Below are positions 7,281-12,783 of a stretch of 12,783 nt of DNA, piece by piece. The translations under genes and the position numbers were made by a program. Within the stretch, counting starts at the first letter, position 1. Each line of letters starts with the position of its first letter. Origin of the DNA: Bacteroidota bacterium (GTDB taxonomy: Bacteria; Bacteroidota; Bacteroidia; Flavobacteriales; Weeksellaceae); contig JAEZWE010000092.1 of the NCBI GenBank assembly GCA_023420435.1, positions 1 through 12,783 on the forward strand, read 5' to 3'. The notes under the pieces were generated by a model. The model did no database searches. It saw only the letters and a program-made list of their open reading frames with translations, and was not told where the DNA came from.

Positions 7281-8636
7281 TTAATTAGCTGCTGTTGCAG
7301 GAATGGGATCAGCATAATTTGCCAAACCATAATTTTGTTTTTGTGATAATTCTGGATTTTTCACATGCCATTCAAATTCATCACGGAAATGACGAATCGC
7401 CGCAGCAACTGGCCAAGCTGCAGCATCACCAAGAGGACAAATGGTATTTCCTTCAATTTTTCTTTGGATATCCCAAAGCAAATCGATGTCTTCCATAGTT
7501 CCTTCTCCTTTTTCAATTTTTTTCAAAATTTTGTACATCCAAGGTGTTCCTTCACGACAAGGCGTACATTGTCCACAACTTTCGTGAGCATAAAATCTGG
7601 AAAGCGTCATGGTATGTTCAACAATACATTGATCTTCATCTAAAACCTCAAAACCTCCAGAACCCATCATAGTTCCTGTGGCAAAACCACCGTCTGCAAG
7701 AGATTCATAGTTCATATATCTAGGTTCTCCGTTGATGGTTTTTAAAGTTAAATTTGCTGGAACAATAGGAACTGAAGAACCTCCAGGAATGCAGGCTTTT
7801 AGTTTTTTTCCGTTAGGAATTCCACCGCAATATTCCTCTGAATAAATGAATTCTTCAACCGTAATGGTCATATCAATTTCATAAACACCAGGTTTATTAA
7901 TATTTCCACAAGCAGAAATTAATTTTGTTCCAGTTGACCTACCTACGCCAATTTTAGCATATTCAGCTCCGGAGATATTGATGATTGGAACAACAGCAGC
8001 AATGGTTTCTACATTATTTACTACTGTAGGTCTTTCCCAAAGTCCTTTTACAGCAGGGAAAGGTGGTTTTAAACGAGGATTTCCTCTTTTTCCTTCTAAC
8101 GATTCTAAAAGAGCAGTTTCTTCTCCACAAATGTAGGCTCCGGCTCCTCTTTGAACATAAATTTCGCAATCAAAACCGGTGCCCAAAATATTTTTCCCTA
8201 AAAATCCTGCATTTCGAGCTTCTTCAATAGCTTCTTCTAAAATATCAGGAATCCAAGAGTATTCTCCACGAATATAAATGTAGGAAACATTGGAACCTAA
8301 ACAAAAAGATGAAATAAGCATCCCTTCAATCAGAAGATGGGGCAGAAACTCCATCAAATAACGATCTTTGAAAGTTCCGGGTTCCGATTCATCCGCATTT
8401 ACCACCAAATGTCTTGGAACTCCTTCTGGTTTTGCCAAAAAACTCCATTTCATTCCGGTTGGGAAACCTGCACCACCACGACCACGAAGTCCGGAAGTTT
8501 TTACTTCTTCCAAAATTTCATCCGTTGTCATTTTTAACGCTTTTTCTAAAGCTTCATATCCACCTTGCTTTCGATAAACATCGAAATAGCGAATTCCTTC
8601 TATATGGGCGTCTTTAAGTAAAAGTTTTTTACTCAT
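7281..8636 (-). CDS. nuoF: NADH:quinone oxidoreductase subunit F (FMN, NADH-binding)
   Basis: A 451-residue flavoprotein, usual length, homologous to NDUFV1. It oxidises NADH with FMN and passes electrons to [4Fe-4S] cluster N3. The glycine-rich FMN/NADH site is seen as GLRGRGGAGFPTG (49-61), NADESEPGTFKDRYLM (80-95) and GAGAYICGEETALLES (164-179). The C-terminal N3 motif is SCGQCTPCREG with C354, C357 and C360, and the fourth ligand C400 in NTICPLGDAAAWP. A soluble-ligand-binding beta-grasp region lies between (about 240-320, SACGNINKPGVYEIDM). The short start MSKKLLLKDAHIEGIRYFDVYRK shows no sign of further domains. It starts 13 bp after nuoE and the two proteins act as a pair. Confidence 0.98.
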   Translation of the reverse strand: MSKKLLLKDAHIEGIRYFDVYRKQGGYEALEKALKMTTDEILEEVKTSGLRGRGGAGFPTGMKWSFLAKPEGVPRHLVVNADESEPGTFKDRYLMEFLPHLLIEGMLISSFCLGSNVSYIYIRGEYSWIPDILEEAIEEARNAGFLGKNILGTGFDCEIYVQRGAGAYICGEETALLESLEGKRGNPRLKPPFPAVKGLWERPTVVNNVETIAAVVPIINISGAEYAKIGVGRSTGTKLISACGNINKPGVYEIDMTITVEEFIYSEEYCGGIPNGKKLKACIPGGSSVPIVPANLTLKTINGEPRYMNYESLADGGFATGTMMGSGGFEVLDEDQCIVEHTMTLSRFYAHESCGQCTPCREGTPWMYKILKKIEKGEGTMEDIDLLWDIQRKIEGNTICPLGDAAAWPVAAAIRHFRDEFEWHVKNPELSQKQNYGLANYADPIPATAAN

Positions 8637-8649
8637 TTTCTTATTTCAA

Positions 8650-9159
8650 TTAATCGACTTTTATGGCTCCTTGACGACAAAGTTCAAGAATTTCGTCCAC
8701 TTTTTCGATTGTTAAATTTTCATGATAAAATTTTCCAAGCTGTAACATTGGAGCATATCCACAAGCTCCTAAACATTCTGCAGGTTTTAAAGTGAACATT
8801 CCATCTGCAGTAGTTTCGCCATCCTTAATGTTCAGTTTTGTACGGATATGGTTTAATATTTTCTCTGAACCTCTTGTTAAACATGGTCCGGTTCTACAAA
8901 CTTCCAAAACATATTTACCAACAGGTTGCATATTGAACATGGTATAAAAAGTGGCTACTTCATATACTTCAATAGGTTTAATATTCAAAATTTCTGCAAC
9001 ATAATCCATTACAGGAACATCTAACCAACCTCCAAATTCCTTTTGGGCAACATGAAGAATTGGTATTAACGCAGATTTTTGTCTTCCTTCGGGATATCTA
9101 GCGATAATTTTTTGTACCTGTGTCAAGGTTTCTGGTTTAAAAGCAATTGTTTCGCTCAC
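8650..9159 (-). CDS. nuoE: NADH:quinone oxidoreductase subunit E ([2Fe-2S] cluster N1a), GTG start
   Basis: A 169-residue thioredoxin-fold [2Fe-2S] protein, homologous to NDUFV2, that partners NuoF. The N1a ligands are C88 and C93 (EVCRTGPC) and C129 and C133 (AECLGACG), in the family pattern CxxxxC...CxxxC. The N-terminal helical region contains KSALIPILHVAQKEFGGWL (28-46) and the VYEVATFYTMFN signature (65-76). The start is GTG at 9159, read as methionine: no in-frame ATG exists between the upstream stop (9187-9189) and this codon, and the next downstream methionine (M51) would remove conserved sequence. AAAGAA immediately before GTG is a weak ribosome-site candidate. It is the only non-ATG start among the complete nuo genes here. 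Confidence 0.96.
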   Translation of the reverse strand: MSETIAFKPETLTQVQKIIARYPEGRQKSALIPILHVAQKEFGGWLDVPVMDYVAEILNIKPIEVYEVATFYTMFNMQPVGKYVLEVCRTGPCLTRGSEKILNHIRTKLNIKDGETTADGMFTLKPAECLGACGYAPMLQLGKFYHENLTIEKVDEILELCRQGAIKVD

Positions 9160-9182
9160 TTCTTTTATTATTTTAAATTTTG

Positions 9183-9207
9183 AATTTTAGATCATAAATC
9201 TAAAATT
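9183..9207 (-). repeat. 10-bp perfect inverted repeat in the nuoD-nuoE spacer
   Basis: aattttagat (9183-9192) and atctaaaatt (9198-9207) are perfect inverted copies around a five-base loop, within the 59-bp spacer 9160-9218. Outer bases aaatt (9175-9179) and aattt (9211-9215) can extend the structure across an internal loop. This is among the strongest stems in the operon's spacers, though it holds only one G-C pair per arm. It could be an RNA-processing or stability element, or a vestigial insertion of an A/T-rich intergenic repeat. Confidence 0.5.
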
Positions 9208-9218
9208 TGCAATTTCTT

Positions 9219-10442
9219 TTATGCATCTAATTCTCCAGCAATCACATTCATCGAACACATCGTAACGATAGCATCGGAAATCATGGCACCTTTAATCATT
9301 TCAGGGTAAGCCTGATAATAAATAAAACATGGTCTTCTGAAATGTAATCTGTATGGACTTCTTCCTCCGTCACTTACCAAATAAAATCCTAATTCACCAT
9401 TTCCACCTTCAACAGCATGGTAAACTTCTCCTTTTGGAACTTCAGTTTCACCCATTACAATTTTAAAGTGATAGATTAAAGCTTCCATTTTATTGTAAAC
9501 ATCCGCTTTTTCAGGAAGGTAAAATTCTGGAACATCTGCATGAAAATCTCCTTCTGGAAGGTTCTTGTAGGCTTGTTCAATAATTTTCAAACTTTCCCAA
9601 ACTTCTTGTTGACGAACCATGAAACGGTCATAAGTATCTCCGGAAGTTCCTATAGGAATAATAAAATCAAAATCGTTATAGGAAGAATATGGATTGGCAA
9701 CACGAACATCATAATCAACTCCTGTAGCACGTAAATTTGGACCCGTGAAACCGTAACTTAAAGCTCTTTCAGCTGAAATAGATCCGGCTTTAATCGTTCT
9801 GTCCATGAAAATTCGGTTTCTTTCATTAAGAGTACAGAACTGGCTCCAAATTTTCGGGAAATTTTTAAGGAAATTTTGAATTAATTCATGAAATTTTGGA
9901 GAAAAATCACGTTCAAAACCTCCAATTCTTCCCATATTAGTGGTCATTCTTGCGCCACAAATTTGCTCATACATTTCGTAAATGGTTTCCCTTTCACGAA
10001 ATAACCATGTTAATCCTGTAATTGCTCCAGCATCCATTGCTGTTACCCCATTGCAAATCATGTGATCTCCAATTCTGGCTAATTCCATCATAATGACACG
10101 CATATAATCTACACGTTTTGGAACTTCACAGCCAATTAATTTTTCTACGGTCATATGCCAACCAAAATTATTGATTGGGGCAGAACAGTAGTTCATACGG
10201 TCTGTTAATGTTGTGATCTGGGCAAAGTTTCGTCTTTCAGAAATTTTCTCAAAAGCTCGGTGAATATAACCAACCGTTTGTTCTGAATGCAAAATTCTTT
10301 CACCATCCATAGTAAGGACGTTTTCAAAAATTCCGTGTGTTGCTGGGTGAGTTGGACCAAGGTTCAACGTATAAAGTTGCCCGTCAATCTGTTCTTCAGC
10401 TTCGTATTGGTTTATGATATTGGATAATGCGTTGTCTTTCAT
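9219..10442 (-). CDS. nuoD: NADH:quinone oxidoreductase subunit D (quinone-site 49-kDa subunit)
   Basis: A 407-residue protein homologous to NDUFS2 and to the large subunit of [NiFe] hydrogenases but without the nickel-ligand cysteines. With NuoB and NuoH it forms the quinone-reduction site. LNLGPTHPATHG (27-37) contains H36, equivalent to the quinone-ligand histidine (bovine His59), and DRMNY at 81-85 supplies Y85 at the position of the quinone-binding tyrosine (bovine Tyr108). GYIHRAFEK (58-66) and the C-terminal EVYHAVEGGNGELGFYLVSD are also typical. It is separate from NuoC, whereas E. coli has a NuoCD fusion. It begins 23 bp after nuoC, and a 59-bp hairpin spacer separates it from nuoE. 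Confidence 0.98.
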   Translation of the reverse strand: MKDNALSNIINQYEAEEQIDGQLYTLNLGPTHPATHGIFENVLTMDGERILHSEQTVGYIHRAFEKISERRNFAQITTLTDRMNYCSAPINNFGWHMTVEKLIGCEVPKRVDYMRVIMMELARIGDHMICNGVTAMDAGAITGLTWLFRERETIYEMYEQICGARMTTNMGRIGGFERDFSPKFHELIQNFLKNFPKIWSQFCTLNERNRIFMDRTIKAGSISAERALSYGFTGPNLRATGVDYDVRVANPYSSYNDFDFIIPIGTSGDTYDRFMVRQQEVWESLKIIEQAYKNLPEGDFHADVPEFYLPEKADVYNKMEALIYHFKIVMGETEVPKGEVYHAVEGGNGELGFYLVSDGGRSPYRLHFRRPCFIYYQAYPEMIKGAMISDAIVTMCSMNVIAGELDA

Positions 10443-10465
10443 AATTTTAGGTTTTAGGAGTAACC

Positions 10466-10960
10466 TTAACGTCCAAACATTTTATCGTCTTTATCAGTTC
10501 TTGTACCATCCTCTAAACGATATTCTTTCAGCATTGGATGATAACCTAAATCAGGAGAATTTAGGATTACTCTTAAATCAGGATGTCCTTTGAATTTAAT
10601 TCCATAAAAATCGAAAGTTTCTCTTTCCATCCAGTTTGCTCCTGCATATAAGTCTGTAAGTGTTTCAAATTCAGAATTTTCTCTTGTGGTAAAAGCTTTT
10701 AAACGTAATCTGATATTCTCTTTCATATTCTGAAGATGGTAAACTACGCAGAGCTCTTTTTCTTTATTTTCGGGATGATGAACTCCACAAATATCGGTAA
10801 GAAAACTGAACTCCAATGAAGAAATCTTCAAATGGTGAATCACTTTTTTAATATCTTCTTTTTTAATCTCAAGCGTAAGCATTCCGTAAGGTTCTGAATG
10901 ATGCAGAACACTTTCAGGAAATTCTCTGTTGATGGCTTCTAAAACAAATTCGTTTGTCAT
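10466..10960 (-). CDS. nuoC: NADH:quinone oxidoreductase subunit C (30-kDa subunit)
   Basis: A 164-residue soluble structural subunit of the connecting module, homologous to NDUFS3. The family signature is clear: ERETFDFYGIKFKGHPDLR (112-130), followed by VILNSPDLGYHPMLKEYRLE. The N-terminal alpha/beta part (about 1-90) is less conserved, as usual. It carries no cofactor and helps assemble NuoD and NuoB. The gene is free-standing, ending 23 bp before nuoD, and starts 43 bp after nuoB behind a hairpin-bearing spacer. The ATG at 10960 gives a normal N-terminus and no upstream alternative is needed. Confidence 0.97.
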   Translation of the reverse strand: MTNEFVLEAINREFPESVLHHSEPYGMLTLEIKKEDIKKVIHHLKISSLEFSFLTDICGVHHPENKEKELCVVYHLQNMKENIRLRLKAFTTRENSEFETLTDLYAGANWMERETFDFYGIKFKGHPDLRVILNSPDLGYHPMLKEYRLEDGTRTDKDDKMFGR

Positions 10961-10970
10961 GATTTATTGA

Positions 10971-10999
10971 AAATTCAAAAATTAAAAATTTGTGAATTT
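10971..10999 (-). repeat. 29-bp near-perfect palindrome in the nuoB-nuoC spacer
   Basis: aaattca (10971-10977) pairs with tgaattt (10993-10999). After one mismatch, aaatt (10979-10983) pairs with aattt (10987-10991), leaving a three-base loop. This gives twelve pairs with one mismatch and fills most of the 43-bp spacer. Its TGAATTT arms resemble the bases around the nuoD-nuoE and nuoG-nuoH hairpins, suggesting a family of spacer sequences. Stem stability would be low because only one pair is G-C. Confidence 0.45.
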
Positions 11000-11003
11000 G
11001 AAA

Positions 11004-11561
11004 TTATTTAATTCCGTAAGATTCAAGCAAAGCCTGATATTGCGGCATATCCCTTCTTCTAATACTTTCACTTTGTGCAAGTGCTTGAACCTGCATTACG
11101 CCTTCAATAATTTGTTCTGGTCTTGGAGGACATCCAGGAACATAAACATCAACAGGAATAATTTTATCAATTCCTTGTAAAACTGAGTAAGTGTCAAAAA
11201 TTCCTCCGCTACTAGCACAAGCTCCAACTGCAACAACCCATCTTGGTTCTGCCATTTGTGTGTAAACTTGTTGTAAAACCGGTCCCAATTTTTTTGAAAT
11301 TGTTCCACAAACCATTAACATATCAGCATGTCTCGGAGAAAAAGAATTTCTTTCCATTCCAAATCTGGAACCATCATAGGTTGGATTCAGAAATGCCATA
11401 TATTCAATTCCGCAACAAGAAGTTGCAAAAGGAAGTGGCCAAAGCGAATAACTTCTAGCTAAGCCAATGACACTGCTCAATTTTGTGGCAAAAAAACCTT
11501 CTCCTTCTAATCCTTCCGGAGCAGGAGCGTCCATTTTTATTACTGGTTTTATATCTGACAT
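11004..11561 (-). CDS. nuoB: NADH:quinone oxidoreductase subunit B ([4Fe-4S] cluster N2)
   Basis: A 185-residue protein homologous to NDUFS7/PSST, holding the terminal cluster N2 that reduces quinone. The four ligands are visible, including the characteristic adjacent pair: C49 and C50 in ATSCCGIEYM, C115 in GACASSGGIFDTY and C144 in VPGCPPRPE. RFGMERNSFSPRHADMLMV (66-84) is the family loop near the quinone cavity. The first 20 residues (MSDIKPVIKMDAPAPEGLEG) are a polar, variable extension. The start at 11561 follows a 42-bp A/T-rich spacer after nuoA with no purine-rich ribosome site other than an A run. Confidence 0.98.
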   Translation of the reverse strand: MSDIKPVIKMDAPAPEGLEGEGFFATKLSSVIGLARSYSLWPLPFATSCCGIEYMAFLNPTYDGSRFGMERNSFSPRHADMLMVCGTISKKLGPVLQQVYTQMAEPRWVVAVGACASSGGIFDTYSVLQGIDKIIPVDVYVPGCPPRPEQIIEGVMQVQALAQSESIRRRDMPQYQALLESYGIK

Positions 11562-11570
11562 AATTTTTTT

Positions 11571-11596
11571 AAAATTTAAATTGTTCCTAAAATTTT
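11571..11596 (-). other. A/T-only inverted repeat in the nuoA-nuoB spacer
   Basis: aaaattt (11571-11577) can pair with aaatttt (11590-11596) around a 12-base loop in the 42-bp spacer 11562-11603. All pairs are A-T, so the structure would be weak. It is listed because four other spacers of the peripheral-arm half also have inverted repeats, while the membrane-arm half has none. Confidence 0.25.
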
Positions 11597-11603
11597 CAAA
11601 ATT

Positions 11604-11975
11604 TTATCTGTCCCAATCCAATGCGCCACGTTTCCAAACATAAAGAAAAGCAAGGAAGAAAATGGATACAAAAGTAAGAACAGCTAAAAATCCTTCGAAG
11701 CCAAATTCTCTGAAATTTACAGCATATGGATAAAAGAAAACAATCTCGATATCGAAAAGTACAAACAAAATTGCGGTAAGAAAATATTTTACTGAAAAAG
11801 GAGATCTTGCATTTCCTTCTACTTCAATTCCGCACTCAAAGCTTTCATTTTTCTTATTTTTTTCTTTGCTCTGTTTCGGTCCAAGGAAATGAGTTCCTGC
11901 TAGTGAAATTAGCACAAAACTGATACCTACAGCAGCTTGGATAAGAATTGGGATGTAATTTTCAGGTAAGTTCAT
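11604..11975 (-). CDS. nuoA: NADH:quinone oxidoreductase subunit A, first gene of the operon
   Basis: A 123-residue membrane protein homologous to ND3, with three hydrophobic helices (about 8-30, 65-84 and 96-114). The long loop between helices one and two reaches the quinone site and carries the conserved FECGIE motif with C48. Helix two contains FVLFDIEIVFFYPYAV with D75 and E77, equivalent to the functionally important acidic pair of E. coli NuoA (D79, E81). The loop is lysine-rich before the cysteine (PKQSKEKNKKNESFECG). It is the promoter-proximal gene: upstream lies a 126-bp non-coding gap. An out-of-frame ATG-TAG start-stop sits eight bases before the true ATG. Confidence 0.97.
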   Translation of the reverse strand: MNLPENYIPILIQAAVGISFVLISLAGTHFLGPKQSKEKNKKNESFECGIEVEGNARSPFSVKYFLTAILFVLFDIEIVFFYPYAVNFREFGFEGFLAVLTFVSIFFLAFLYVWKRGALDWDR

Positions 11976-11992
11976 TACTACATTATTTTCTC

Positions 11993-12004
11993 AATTTGCA
12001 AATT
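11993..12004. promoter_or_regulatory. 12-bp perfect palindrome overlapping the candidate nuo promoter
   Basis: AATTTGCAAATT is its own reverse complement and spans 11993-12004, overlapping the -7 candidate and the expected transcription start. Such a position would suit a repressor operator. Its A/T-rich composition makes chance occurrence plausible, and no known regulator site is claimed. Confidence 0.3.
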
Positions 12005-12006
12005 TA
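11999..12006 (-). promoter_or_regulatory. Candidate nuo operon -7 promoter element (Bacteroidota type)
   Basis: On the minus strand 12006-11999 reads TAAATTTG, an exact match to the Bacteroidota -7 consensus TAnnTTTG. It lies 23 bp before the nuoA ATG, so transcription would begin around 11992 and leave a leader of about 15-20 bases. The expected upstream TTG/TTTG element is not clear at the usual spacing; that stretch is T-rich (CTTATTCTTTTTTATATTTC). The position just before the first gene of the operon is the best support. Confidence 0.5.
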
Positions 12007-12060
12007 TGAAATATAAAAAAGAATAAGAAAATTAATGCGCTGAAATTGAGTTTTACAATA

Positions 12061-12098
12061 AAAAATTGGGTTATTTAGAATTGTTTTAAATAATTTTT
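12061..12098 (-). terminator. A/T-only hairpin after the small membrane-protein gene, possible weak terminator
   Basis: ttattta (12071-12077) pairs with taaataa (12087-12093) around a nine-base loop. The stem continues with aaaaa (12061-12065) against ttttt (12094-12098), leaving ttggg as a bulge. It begins three bases after the stop codon of the upstream small gene and precedes the nuo promoter candidate. In the minus direction the 3' arm is T-rich, but the stem has no G-C pairs, so termination would be inefficient and read-through into nuo is possible. Confidence 0.3.
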
Positions 12099-12101
12099 GG
12101 T

Positions 12102-12281
12102 TTATTTTTTTTTGATTTTTCGCAGGAGGATAAAAGCGGCATATCCCATATAAAGAACCAAAAAACTGGTAAAAAGGATGTTGATTAATGTGTTTATTCT
12201 TTCATCTTCCACTGCAAAAAACTGATTGTAGATAATGAAAACGGTAATCAAAATGATGTAGATGTACAGTTGGTTTTTCAT
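12102..12281 (-). CDS. Small two-helix membrane protein, 59 residues, unknown function
   Basis: A short gene begins with ATG at 12281-12279, overlapping the last base of the GNAT stop (TGATG), and ends with TAA at 12102-12104. The product begins MKNQLYIYIILITVFIIYNQ and has two hydrophobic stretches (about 5-22 and 33-53) joined by a charged turn, AVEDERINT. It ends in the basic tail LLRKIKKK. By the positive-inside rule both ends should face the cytoplasm and the turn the periplasm. The coupled start, sensible membrane layout and absence of another gene in the interval favour a real gene. I do not recognise a named family. It could share a function with the upstream acetyltransferase or be an accessory of the neighbouring respiratory complex; neither is shown. 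Confidence 0.72.
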   Translation of the reverse strand: MKNQLYIYIILITVFIIYNQFFAVEDERINTLINILFTSFLVLYMGYAAFILLRKIKKK

Positions 12282-12783
12282 CAGATTTCTTTTGAGTAGG
12301 TTCTTCTTCTTTTATGATTTACAGGTTGGTAATCCTGCCACAAAAGCTGGATGTTTTTGTTTTCTTCCAGCTCCGGATTGGTTTCCAAAAATTTTACTCC
12401 TTTTTTCCTGAAAATATCATAAATTTCCTTGAAAATTATTGAAGTTACACCACGTCTTTGATAATCCGGATGGATGCCAATTAAATAAAAATTAGCCCTT
12501 TCATTTTTTTTGCCGGCCTGTAAAAAATGCCACCAACCGAAAGGAAAAAGTTTTCCCTTAGCTTTTTGTAAAGCTTTGGAATAAGAAGGCATGGTAATAG
12601 CAAATGAAACTAAATATCCTTTTTCATCAGCGATACAAATAATGTAATCTTTATCAATGAAACTAAAATATTTTTCTTTATAAGTTTTTATTTGTTCTTC
12701 ACTTATTGGCGTGTATGTCGAAAGATTTTTATAGGTTTCATCCAGCAACTTGAACATAGGTTCAACATAGGGGAGAATTTCAC
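12281..12783 (-). CDS. GNAT-type N-acetyltransferase, C-terminal half (5' end outside window)
   Basis: The frame stays open to the right edge. Before the first ATG (12757) it continues as EILPYVEP, so that ATG is almost certainly internal and the gene starts outside the window. The visible 166 residues contain a GNAT acetyl-CoA pyrophosphate-loop motif, IGIHPDYQRRGVTSIIFKEI (numbering from the internal methionine, about 103-122), after a beta strand (NFYLIG). KGYLVSFAITMPSYSKAL and KGKLFPFGWWHFLQA precede it, and the C-terminus is LLWQDYQPVNHKRRRTYSKEI. The pattern resembles a conserved Bacteroidota protein of roughly 370-380 residues that I recall as GNAT-like and usually hypothetical; the substrate is unknown. 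Its TGA overlaps the start of the small membrane-protein gene by one base. Acetylation activity is inferred from the fold motif only. Confidence 0.8.
   Translation of the reverse strand, partial: EILPYVEPMFKLLDETYKNLSTYTPISEEQIKTYKEKYFSFIDKDYIICIADEKGYLVSFAITMPSYSKALQKAKGKLFPFGWWHFLQAGKKNERANFYLIGIHPDYQRRGVTSIIFKEIYDIFRKKGVKFLETNPELEENKNIQLLWQDYQPVNHKRRRTYSKEI

Noticed and set aside
8337..8617. Three overlapping plus-strand open frames opposite the start of nuoF
   Set aside because: They are low-complexity shadows of the glycine-rich FMN-binding region of nuoF; none shows a domain or a credible start site.
11096..11458. Alternative frames over nuoB on both strands
   Set aside because: nuoB has all four N2 ligands and family motifs in one frame; the alternatives have no features.
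1..12783. tRNA or rRNA genes, CRISPR arrays, insertion sequences, phage or defence genes
   Set aside because: Nothing resembling these was seen; coding density is very high and the genes outside nuo are one partial GNAT gene and one small membrane-protein gene.

Overview
The window is almost entirely one minus-strand operon encoding a bacterial respiratory complex I (NADH:quinone oxidoreductase). Reading from high to low coordinates the order is nuoA-B-C-D-E-F-G-H-I-J-K-L-M-N. Thirteen genes are complete; nuoN is cut by the left edge. Organism: the DNA is AT-rich, the spacers are strongly A/T, Shine-Dalgarno-like sites are weak or absent, a TAnnTTTG-type -7 promoter element is present, NuoC and NuoD are separate proteins, and NuoG is short. 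Together these suggest a member of Bacteroidota, class Flavobacteriia, most likely the Chryseobacterium/Weeksellaceae group. The genus is inferred from protein style, not demonstrated.

Layout. At the right edge (12281-12783) is the C-terminal half of a GNAT-type acetyltransferase gene that runs off the window. Its stop codon overlaps the start of a small gene for a 59-residue two-helix membrane protein (12102-12281). A 126-bp gap (11976-12101) follows, the longest non-coding stretch here. It holds an A/T-only hairpin, a candidate nuo promoter and a 12-bp palindrome overlapping that promoter. The peripheral-arm genes nuoA to nuoI come next, separated by spacers of 13-69 bp, several of which can form A/T-rich hairpins. 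From nuoI on, the membrane-arm genes J, K, L, M and N are packed with a 1-bp overlap or gaps of 4-13 bp.

Function. NuoE, NuoF and NuoG form the NADH-oxidising module (FMN plus Fe-S clusters N1a, N3, N1b, N4 and N5). NuoB, NuoC, NuoD and NuoI form the connecting module that carries electrons through N6a, N6b and N2 to quinone. NuoH, NuoA, NuoJ and NuoK form the membrane heel and E-channel, and NuoL, NuoM and NuoN are the antiporter-like proton pumps. The cluster-ligand cysteines and channel charges checked are present, so the complex looks functional.

No new multi-gene system was found. The items most worth a second look are the truncated NuoG with an atypical C-terminal cysteine set, the small membrane-protein gene coupled to the GNAT gene, the palindrome over the nuo promoter, the hairpin-bearing spacers confined to the peripheral-arm half, and the GTG start of nuoE.
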